NCBI GenBank assembly: GCA_963573305.1
Contig: OY754331.1
Location: 94,355,434-94,419,433 of the forward strand
Direction of reading: 5' to 3'
Length of the DNA: 64,000 nucleotides
Source: Pyrrhosoma nymphula
Lineage: Eukaryota; Arthropoda; Insecta; Odonata; Coenagrionidae
Shown: positions 12,701 through 23,755 of the stretch, piece after piece
Numbering within the stretch: the first letter of the stretch is position 1
How the letters are laid out: every line of letters starts with the position of its first letter
Program-made: the position numbers and the translations under genes
The notes under the pieces: generated by a model
What the model saw: the letters and a program-made list of their open reading frames with translations, nothing else
What the model was told of the DNA's origin: nothing
The model's database searches: none

Positions 12701-15700
12701 ACATGAAGGAGAGTAAACCCTACCTATTTCTCCATATGGAGATTTTGCAACAATCAGATATTGTTGAAAACCTCAAATGCCTCTTAGAAGTATTAAATTA
12801 ATATCTTGTTCATCGAGCTGGGTTAAAACCAGCTAGATACTTGAGTGGTAGTACTTCAATTCCACGTGCTTTTATGGCTAAGGTCATTTTGCACTTATTC
12901 TCTGCCACTTGCTTACATTGACAACACAGCACTTGGTGTAAAACGTCTCCTAATTCCAGCGGAGACCATCGATGCTTAGCTTTGGTGATATTCTGGGAAC
13001 TGGTGTTTCCTTCTAGGCAGGTTGTTGCCAACTTGTAGAAATTTCTCTGTAAATGAAATTTTACATGTCTTAATTGAATTAATGGGTCCTTAAAACTGTG
13101 ATTAACTCAGATTTGTGAAAAAATAGACTTACCAGCTGATCATGCTATGATTTCTTTCAATACTTTCCTTGAGTTACTGTTACTTAACCACTCATCTTAG
13201 AAAACCATGTACATATACATAATGTAGACTTCATTACTTAACTGTGAGGTTCATCGTGATAACACAAATTCTCTGAGAAAATTAATTTTGTTCTGCTGTT
13301 TTTGTGTTTAGTTATATAAGGGAGAAGAATATGTGGTAATGGTGGTAGTGAAGGATAGACGGTGGGAATGGTTGTCTAGAAAAATGATTGGCTAGTTACA
13401 GAGTGTTGGTCCTGTTGTAGAGGATACTAAAATATGATCTAATACAGATATAATGTAGTTACTTGTTCAGTTTTTAAGGGTGGCATAAAGTAATCAAAAG
13501 CTCTCAATCCATATTATTAAAATGCACAATGTACTTTTCCACTGAAGTTTTATTTGTACAACACTTAGCACCGTGATACAGCATTGTGAGGTACAAAGGC
13601 AGTAGGGCATAAGGACTATCCATGGGGTTGGGGGTTTATTTTACATGCCAAGGGAAGTGACCAATTGCTGGGAAAGAAGGTGACTGTGGAGGAGGAGATA
13701 GTGGGTGTGGACAGGGTGGAGTTAAAAGAGCGTTTAACCATGTGCCTCAGAGAAACAGTGGGTGGTAAAAGAGCGTCGGGAGTTGTGACTTTGAAGCAAT
13801 GGGAGGAGTGTAGGATTGCAATGGGGGTGTGGGGGAAGAGGATGGAGGTTGATAGGTTGTTTTTTGATGGCCAGTCACACTGATAAGTAATGGGGATGGT
13901 TGGGGAAAAGTTTGTTTATCCCACAGCTCAATTTGTGTCCACAGAAGTTCTAATTATTTCCATTTGTTCCAATACGTCCATATTTAATCCCTTCGGAACA
14001 ACATAATATGAATATCTAATAGTCAACTAAACTAAAATCTAAAACTAAAACAGTCTAAAACACTAAGGGTGGATTGCAAGAACTGAGTTCAAACTGCAAT
14101 TCTGATGGGGTTCTGATGAGCCGCGGTCTGGGGTCGTGCTTTTAAAGTTTTACCCTGAGGAAAATTGCTTTTAACTTTTCTGACTTATTTTAAGGTAAGA
14201 GCTCACCGTAAAAGGTATCAACAAAACGATACGAGACTACAGAAATAGGCGGAAAGAGCACTTAGAAAGAATGGCTGAAGAAAGAATACCAAAAATTATT
14301 TGGAAATATAGAGCGAGAGGCAGAAGTAATTTTGTAGTGTCCTCTTTTCCCTGATGGCTGAAGAAATGGCTAAAGGATCTGTATATACTTTCCATGGCTG
14401 TTTGGATCCTTGTTTTTTATAAAAAAATTTTGTTGTAAATGAATCACTCAAAATATATAGGTACCTGTCTACGATTTAATAATCACATCAATCAGCCTAA
14501 ACATATATTGTTCAAGTGGCTCTTCTTTTACTGTCACTGCAGTGTAATGACATGTTGATAACAGGGTGTGTTTATTGTTAAAGTACATATTTATGAGTGA
14601 ATTACATCCAACTGCTCAATTATTTAATGCTCTATTTAATATGTACTAAAATGTTTTTTGTGAATGACAGCAAAACTTTATTGTAAAATATTTCTGCTAA
14701 TATGGATATTTTTCTTTCAATAGGTTCCAATTTCTGCTAGGAATAAAGATGATGCTGATATGAAACAAGGTAATTACCAATTTCTATTTTAGCCATTGTT
14801 TCTTGCTAGTCAATAATTGAGATCATTTAACAAAGGTTCATAGTTCAGTTTTTTTTAATTTCTACGTTAAGGTTTTACATAGAAACATGTTACATCTTCT
14901 GAGAAATAGTAAAATTGTGTGTAATATTTGAAAGATACTTTTTATTTTTATTGTTGCTTGGTATCTAGCAATTAGTATTTCTATCAGATCATCCGTGCAG
15001 TCATGATGAAGATGTGCATTTTAATGCATATAGGGTCTCCCGCTATTTTCTATTTTGCATAACTTCTGATGTCAAATATACTTGACGTGATTTATGCTCC
15101 AAGACAAATCAGTTTTATCAGCTTCTTCATCAGTTTTACAAATTTCCAAAAATCATATTTCCACTTCTATTATAATATTTATGTTTCTTGACTTTGTTAA
15201 TATGAAATATTCTCCCAGATTTTGCTGTCATTAATGGAGAAGCTGCCGCAAAAGATGTTCAGAATGGATTTTCAGTGGAAGACGAAAATGATTGCAGCAC
15301 AACTTATGCAACAGGTTGGTAAACTTTCCCACTTTGCACATTTTACTAATTGTCCCTATGGATTTTCAATTTCATAAATATAATAAGTAGTTCTAATTCA
15401 CTTGAAGCCTTTTCTAGGAGAATATGTACAATCAAAATTGATTCACCCCAAAATGTTTGTGATATGCATATGTATTCTCATTGAGCATTAAAATGCAATG
15501 TTCAGCCTACAGCATTATGCTTCTTTAAATCAATCATTACTAGGTACTTATGTCTCTGCTAAAAAATTTGAAAGATTCGCAATTATCAATGACTCAATGA
15601 AAATTTTGGATATGTTAACATTTTCTGCTTTATTTCTCCATTCCTGGGTGTTTTATTCTTTCTTGATGGACTATCCCCCCTATGTTTTAATAGAAAGGTA

Positions 15701-18700
15701 TGCTATAAGGTATTAAAGACTTCATTTTCAACCAGTATTCGAACTATGGTGAGTTTATAGCAGCTTGTTAGCATGTGCCTTTCATGTATGTGTCTCTTGG
15801 TCTTAACTTTGGAACAGTTGCATGAAATTAATAAACTTGGTGATTCCACTAGGTTTTATTTTAAATCAGATCCTGGATTTTAGCGTCAGATATCATCTTC
15901 AGGTCTACCTAAAGGACTTAAAGTTACTTGAAGATGACGTCTAGTGTCAAAACCCATGTCATAATTTAAGATAAAACCTTGTGGAATCACCAAGTTTAAA
16001 AGTTTCCTTTTGGTTATGTATTTATTCTCCGCCATTACTTTCTTATTACCATTACATTCTTATTACCATTACATATGACCTGTTTGTACCGATACAGCCC
16101 AGCATTCATACTACTAAACTTTTCAAGCTTTATTTGCATTTTAAGAATTTCCGACCCATGTTTTATGTAAAATGCAAAACATTGGTTGGAAGTTTATTCA
16201 CAGGAATTGGTTTCTTCGATTTTAATAATTAAAATTAGGATATACACGTAAGGATTTGATTATTTCATCTGTATCACTCTTTGATTTCAGCCTCAAGAAT
16301 GGCAGATGGTGATGTATGCGAAGAGTCATCAATTGCTGCCTCTGCTGTAGATGCTTTACCAGTGGATTCCCAGATTCCATCTCTAGGTGATGATGTCATC
16401 AGCCAGCATAAAATGGTAATAACTCATGGCACTTTTCAGTTTTAATAATTGGGTCATTTATTCTTGCCCAAAATGGATTGGCTCTAAAAAAAAAAGCTGG
16501 TTTAATTCGTTTTCTTTAAAATTGTTTTTTTTAGGCATTTTGTGGCTCTCTGGGCTGTATGCAGAGACGAAACTGTCACTTTCCCTATGCGCCAAAGGGT
16601 GGCAGTAGTAGGTACAGTTATCGGTGGCACTTTCCCTACTAATTGTTGTCTTAAACATCCCAACAACCGAACCCACCCGACACTGTACAAAGTAGGGGTG
16701 TCGACTAGATCGCTGTAATTTTCATACTGACGTCATGCTTCCGTGATGTTTCATGTGACGTTTTACCACGTTTACTGTCCACAGTGCATTTATCAGTGCC
16801 GATTGAGCAATATTGGATGAGCTATACATATGACCTGACTCAAAAAGACTGGATGGTATAGATATTTGTCACATTTCCTATTAACCAAATTGTTTAACTA
16901 TTGTTCCAAGGTGACTGACAATCTTCAACAGGTCAAATAATATTTCGTTATATTTTAAGCTATGGGAAATGGTTTTCATAAAGTTCAAAATACCATTATC
17001 TTGCTCATTTTTTTCTAGGACTCTGTAAAATTAAATTTGCTCAATGCATTATAACCATTAACACTTTCGACCCGATGCCCGGAGAATTTACGGGCGTCGC
17101 GAACTCCACGCCTACGCCGACGCCCGTTAATTCTCCGTGGGTAACTTTACACCTACATTGTAGCTGTTTTCTGTAGATTTCACGGCCTTCGGTTGCTACT
17201 ATGTATTCCTTAGGGCTTGTAGTTCATGAGAAATAATCAAGGAGTAGTACAATGTATATTCCCGAGAATGACATTGTCTTCTATGTCAGAGTGCATGATT
17301 TTCTTAGTTCCCGTTTTCGTCACGTCTCACTAACCAATGCTTTTCATTCTCAAATTGCCGCTGAGCCTTTCCGTGTGGATCGTGTGGATTGCTGCTTTTG
17401 ATTATATTCTTCGCTCTACATTCAGAATATAGATTGTTTTTTCGGAGAGTTTTATATTCTACGATGGCTTCAGCAAAACTATTGAATGAATCCGATATTC
17501 AGGAACTACTGGCTGATTCCGGGTCGGAAAACGACTATTCCGATGATGATCCAGACTTCAATCCTGCGGAAGAAGGTTAGTCTTGTCTACTTTCATCAAT
17601 TTTCAATGCTGGAAGTTGCTGTTTTCCAACATTTTCTTATATTACCTCGATTGTGGCAAAATAATATGTTGTTTCATGTTTGCCATTCAGTTGATTGTGT
17701 TTATGGTATAAAGCCTACGCCAAACGCCTATTGAGGTGGCATGCGGGGTAGTATGTAGATGTAAAGGTGGCTTGTTCAGTATTGCAGCATTACTGTCTTT
17801 TATTTTAGATGAAAATGAATCCGAGCTTGAAGAATCGGCTGATGATGCAAGTACGACTGCCGAGGATGAAGAATCATCAGGTAAAAACTGAAAATATATT
17901 ATTCATTCATTGAACTATTTTTGTCTTGCATATATTGAATACATACTCAATTTATTTTTATCTGTGTCTTTTTCCTTTGTAATCGTGCAAAGCTTGATAC
18001 GATTTTATTTTTTTGAGACCAGGTGATATCACAATGGAAACTACTTCTACCGAAGTCCATCAAAATACGACCAGACCACGGCAGAGGGCTAGACGCAGGC
18101 CGACTGAAGATCCAAATGAATGGACCGAGGATGACTGGCAACCTCAACTTCCAGTTTTTGAAGAGGTCCGTAGGGTGCTTGCTGCTTTGACTCCAGATAG
18201 TGATGAGTTTGACTGCTTTTCTATTTTTATGACTGAAGACATTATCAAACACATAAAGACAGAAACTAATCGGTATGCCAGGTCGGAAATTTCTAAATTG
18301 AAAAGGAAAGGGGAACTAAAAAAGTCTTCTATGTGGAATTGTTGGAAAACTGTCACCCTTTCAGATATGTATTCATTTTTTGCAATTATTTTGCATATGT
18401 GTGTGGTAAACTTGCCCAAAATAGGGGACTACTGGCGTACAAGCTCCTTCTATCATACGGGTTTTGCTACATCAATTGGCATGTCACGAGACAGATTTTC
18501 CTCCATTTATTCTATGCTGCATCTAAATGACAACAGCATGTATATCCCAAGAAAAGAACCAGGTCATGACCCAATTTTCAAGTTGAGACCTTTCTATGAC
18601 CATATTATTAGAACCAGCCAGAACTCTTTCTATCCTGGGGAAAACCTAACAGTTGATGAGGGTATGTGCCCTTTCCGTGGACGGGTCCAATTTAGAGTCT

Positions 18701-21700
18701 ACATAAAGAACAAACCAAACAGATATGGTCTTAAGTTTTATGCTTTATGTGATGCTGCTACAGGGTACACATTGAATATTCAACTTTACACAGGATCTGC
18801 AACCAACGCTGACAATAGCGTCCGAGGTATCATTGACAGGCTTTGTTCGCCTTATTACAATAAAGGGCATGTGATATATATGGATAGATACTACACCAGC
18901 CCATCTATCCTTGATCATCTTTGGGAAAAAAATACTCTGGCCGTAGGCACAGTCATGAGTAACAGAAAAGGTCTTCCAAATGACCTAAAACATAAAAAAT
19001 TGAAAAAAGGAGAAATGCTTTTCCGTCGGAAAAGACATTTGCTAGCAGTAAAGTGGCATGACAAGCGAGATGTGTTCGCGTTGTCTACAAAACATAAAGC
19101 TTCATGCTCTTCTAGGGTCATTAGATGCAAGGAAGGACCTAAGGAGGTGATAAAACCTGACCTCGTATTAGATTATAATATCCACAAAACTGGAGTTGAT
19201 CACAGTGATCAGCTAATCAGCTACTACGCATTTGGTCGTAAAACTGTAAAGTGGTGGAAAAAAACCTTTTTTCACCTATTTATGTTGTGCGTTGTAAATA
19301 GCTTCATAATTTATAAAAATCTCAAGCCTAGCCAGAAAAATATTTCATTGGCTAATTTCATTGAGGCTGTTGCTGGTAAACTAGTGGAGAAAGCAGGGCA
19401 AGAGAATCTCGTAGGACAGAATCCTGAGGACCAAATGAATAGGCTAATAGGAAAGCACTTTTCTAAACCCATACCGCCAACAGATGGAAAAAAGTACCCG
19501 GGACGAGTGTGCAAAGTTTGCTCAGATAGGGGAAAGGCCACCACTGGGAAAAGAATGAGGAGAGAAGCAAGGGATTATTGTGAAACCTGCAATGTCGGTT
19601 TATGTTACCCTGACTGTTTCATTCTTTATCATACAAGAGGAGACTATTGCAAATAGAATAAATTGTATAATTATACGATTTATAATAAAACTGTAACCTA
19701 ATGTAGTATATTTTTTGTAATATTAGAAACATATAACATGTATTTGGAAAAACACATTTTGTGTAATTTTTTTTTTCTTCAAAACATGAACAAACTTTTT
19801 TGACTGTATATTTTATACAATGACAATAAACGAAAATATTATTACTTATAATCAAAACATAAGAATTTTTATTTAATTAAATGTATAAAAAATTGGGTTC
19901 TGAATGTATATATTTATTTTTAAAAAATTGAGAAATACATACAAAATGGCCAGGCCTGGGAGACGTACCTATGCTTAAATGGCTAGGGTCGAAAGTGTTA
20001 ATTAAATCTATGGCAGAAATTATTCCATCAAAGAAAATTTGGAGCGAGCTAAGTCTAATCCTTAAACCTGCTTTTCCAAAAGTTATTGAATAATTCCCCA
20101 ATGCACTGTAAATTTTAATCGCATTTGCAACCATATTTTTCATAGCAATATACAGGGTATTCATCTGAAGCCATGAAATTCTAGCCTTTTTAATGGACCT
20201 TACGTTAATGGATCAAGACCAGTGATATTAACACATACATGAATAAAGAATTGATTTACAGTTAATGAAATATGGTAAACCTCGAAACCTATGATGTGAG
20301 TGAAAAGGCGTTTAATATTAAAAAGATCTTGCGGGAAATAAGTAAAATTGGAGCATACTCGGATGCCAAGGGATGTCAGAAAATGCCACAGGTAACAAAG
20401 ATGGTGAATGGGCGTGTATAACCTGCTTTTTCATGAAAAATACAGGGTACTGAACCCAAAAAGTAATGCTATGTAAGGTAAGGCTATGCATTGTTCCATG
20501 TCACCGCATTGAAAATTCTATAGATAATTGGACATTCTATTCTCTTTCTTTCAAAAGAAATCTTTGAAAGCATGTGCAGTATTACTAACAAGAAATTTAA
20601 TTAAAAGATCAAGTTATTTTCCATTTACATTCTGTAGCGTAGGCAGCGTGGAATGATAAGGCATTTCTTCATTGAGAGAAGATGTTTATTGCACAGCTCT
20701 TCTTACAAAACTGCCTTGAGTGGCAGGAGAACCAGCTTTTATATTGGTGGCAAAGATGGAAGAATTGTCTGGAACGCCACACCAGAATTCTTTAGAACCA
20801 TCTAGAAATTTTCCGAAAAAATCAGAAAAAAATGTTTTCCAGCACCGAGAACCGAACACTGGCCGCCCTCATTGGAGGCGAGAGTGGATCCACCGAGCCA
20901 ACATGTTAAGTTTAAGGGCATTACGTGGAGTATTGCCACAATTCCATATCGGAGTTGTTCAATATTCGGACATTTTTAGGACGTTTCATTATAACAGGCA
21001 TATATATTATGTAATAATTGGATATCGCCAGACTGAAAAAAACGTAAGGTTAAACACATTTGGATCGCTAACATCAACAGACGTCAAGAAAAAAATGCCA
21101 AAATCCAGAGGCAATTGATGCATTTCCACCATATTGGCTCAGAAAGTCATCCCTTTACAGCTATAGGGATTGATTTACGAGGGCTATTTTGAAGGGAGAA
21201 TTGACCCGACAACCGTATAGTGACGACTAAGAAATCGGTGTCGGATCGGTTCACCCTGCTTCTGACGTCATATCGGTACAGGGACATCTCTGCATACGGC
21301 CCTCTATTCTATAAAAAATGAACTAAATGTATAGCAGTCCAATAAAAAATAACTTTCTTGTAACTGTACTAAATATTCCTCGTGTTTATAAATTGATTCC
21401 TTCTATTGTGCTCATGTTAAAAATTAAAGTACCCAAAAGTTACCATCTATTCATTCAAACTACCTATATCATCAGAGATCTAGTCACTTATCTGACTCCA
21501 GAAGAAGGGGCTTATTGAACAAGTAAATCACTCTCAGTTGTGTAAATAAGGCAACAATCTATTTTTTGCAATCTGGTGTGTCCGTACACCACATGGACAT
21601 CCTAGGGGTGGGTCATAGGCAACAGTGTAGTGGATCTCATGGTAGGTAGTCTTTTCAGAAGAGATTCCAGCTCAAGTATAACAGTAAAGTGGCCCTCAGG

Positions 21701-23717
21701 TATTACAAGGCTTTGGTTAGTGGAAGAACCTCCGGAACTGAAAAATGTGTCAACTTGAAGAAGTTTTGAGTTGCAGAAAAGTTATTTGCATACAACCAAA
21801 AGAATAACAATGAAATTTCTTTCGAATTATTAAAAATTTGACTCACAGAAATCCAAGTAATCGAAGTTCAATAGTATTTATTATTTATATGTACTTTTTT
21901 CTGAGTAATTAACCCTTTCACGACGGGGCCACATGCCAGAAAATGCTAATTCCCTCACGGATGTCACTATAAATTCTTTGCATTGCCAGTACGGAGCTTT
22001 CACTACACTAGGATCCTCTCAGGTACCTGTTTCCCTAACTTGGGTTTGGGCCCAGAGGGTGTCAAAACTTTTCCGCTTGAGGTGCTCATTACATCATACG
22101 GTCGGGGTCAACCATTTTTTTATGCAATGTTTTTTCTACAAACAATGTAGCTACAGCCACGATATTTATTTTGTCGGAAATGAATTATTTTAGTTTACAG
22201 TGCCTTTACAGCTTTAAAATGAAATTCTACCATTAATATTAAGCTCTCTAGCAAAAAAAATCATATCAATGGTTAAACAAATTATTTCGCCATTATATTT
22301 CACACTCTGAAATGATTTGACCAGTACTCAATGATAAAAATTATTATAAATTTAAAATGTCCTTAGTCTGGCTATTGCCATCATCAGAGCGTGAATCAAA
22401 GAATCGGTACTTAGAAATTTTCACTGTGTAAATTCATGTGATATCCATTTTACGGAACTCTTGTTTTTGTAATTTTATGCACAGATCACATTCATCGCAT
22501 ATGAATATGTTGATTCTGTAAAAATTTCCTAACTTTTTCTATTATTCTTATTATATACTATTTTAGGAATAAGAAATTCTTCGAAGCAATTGTTACACCT
22601 TCAATGTTTGTGTGCCTCGGTATTCAAAGGACTTCCAGGAATCACTGTATTCTTTAGGCAGAAACCATTGATCAACGAAAACAGAACTGAAATAGTCAGC
22701 TGTCAGCATCAAATGAGCATGAGTAATTGTACAGGGAAAAATAAACATTTAAACTCACTAAAATATGGCTGTCAACTCATATGAAAAAATAACATTCAGT
22801 TGTTTACCAACAAACATAATAACTCCCCAACTAACTAAAAACCATGGAAAAAATCACTCCCAGCAAACTAAATAACTAACAAAAAATTATTTTGGAGATT
22901 TCTTTTCACACGAACTATTTTAAAAAGTAATGGTAGAGCTCAGTTTAAAATTTGTGGTTGTAGAGCTCAACATAAGGAATAACCTTCAATTTGCAATTCA
23001 CACAAAAACGTCTATGTTTGTTATTCCACTGCACCAACAAGTAACTGACCGCGGACACCTGCTGTGAGTGGGGCTCGCACTGCAACGAAGGGTCGAGATT
23101 ATCCTCTCCCACGGACTGAAAACGGGTACGACGACCCGAGAAGAAGTCTTTTATTACACACAGAACCTTTTTGGCCTGCTTAAGGCTAGCGTAGCGGCAA
23201 TGCCATTTTAACACGTCATTCGTTCATTTGCGTAGAAAAATTTATGCTGTGTTAAAACGTCATTTGTGGCGAAAAAGTTAAATCTCTCCTCTTTGATTTT
23301 CTGCAGGTGGACCTTGAAGAGCTTCCTCACGATAAGACCGCAGAGTCAAGTTCACCAGAGAGGTCAAGGAAGGAAGGAAACTTGAAAGAGGAAGTGAAAA
23401 CAGAGGAGGAGGAAGATGAAGAAGAGGAGGAGGAAGAAGAAGAGGAAGAAGAAGAGGAGGAAGAAGAAGAAGTTGTTGTTCCAAAACGAGTTGTAGCAGT
23501 GGAAGTGGCAAAGAAGACAGTACAGGCCAAAGCACAAGAAGAGGAGGAGGAAGAAGAAGAGGAGGAGGAGGAGGAAGAAGAGGAAGAGGAGGAAGAAGAA
23601 GAGGAGGAGGAAGAAGAAGAAGAAGAGGAAGAGATACCGCAACTGAAAGTCAGCGTGAGTAAAGAAAAGGTTGAGAAAAAGGTTCAGATTGTGGAGCTAG
23701 AGGATGAAGAAGAGGAG

Positions 23718-23755
<38 letters not shown>

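Larger units (their letters stand above)
7568..14723 (+). other. 7.2-kb intron hosting several repeats
   Basis: The donor is gtaagc and the acceptor is ttcaatag. Within it are a foldback element (9045-9315), a Tigger-derived element (11581-12567) abutting another Tigger-like end, a 5S-derived SINE (about 12815-13030) and an RTE-like LINE scrap (14218-14333). The remaining stretches (7568-9044, 9316-11450, 13031-14217) hold nothing that I recognise. Confidence 0.5.
17058..20001 (+). mobile_element. Complete piggyBac transposon with TTAA target duplications
   Basis: The left boundary is TTAA (17058-17061) plus CACTTTCGACCC (17062-17073). The right boundary is GGGTCGAAAGTG (19986-19997) plus TTAA (19998-20001). 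The 12-bp terminal repeats are perfect inverted copies, and the TTAA duplication is the signature of piggyBac. The element itself (17062-19997) is 2,936 bp. Inside is one intron-containing transposase gene with no stop or frameshift. A subterminal imperfect palindrome lies at 17081-17136. Perfect termini, an intact frame and preserved target duplication suggest a young, possibly mobile insertion. It sits inside an intron of the acidic-protein gene, in the same orientation. Confidence 0.93.

Noticed and set aside
16440..16800. Possible extra exon or transposon end between the 125-nt exon and piggyBac
   Set aside because: No splice-bounded frame that would keep phase, and no inverted termini found.
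20720..21118. 132-codon open frame in the intron after piggyBac
   Set aside because: No recognisable domain and no splice or promoter context, and it reads across AT-rich and GC-richer segments as random sequence would.
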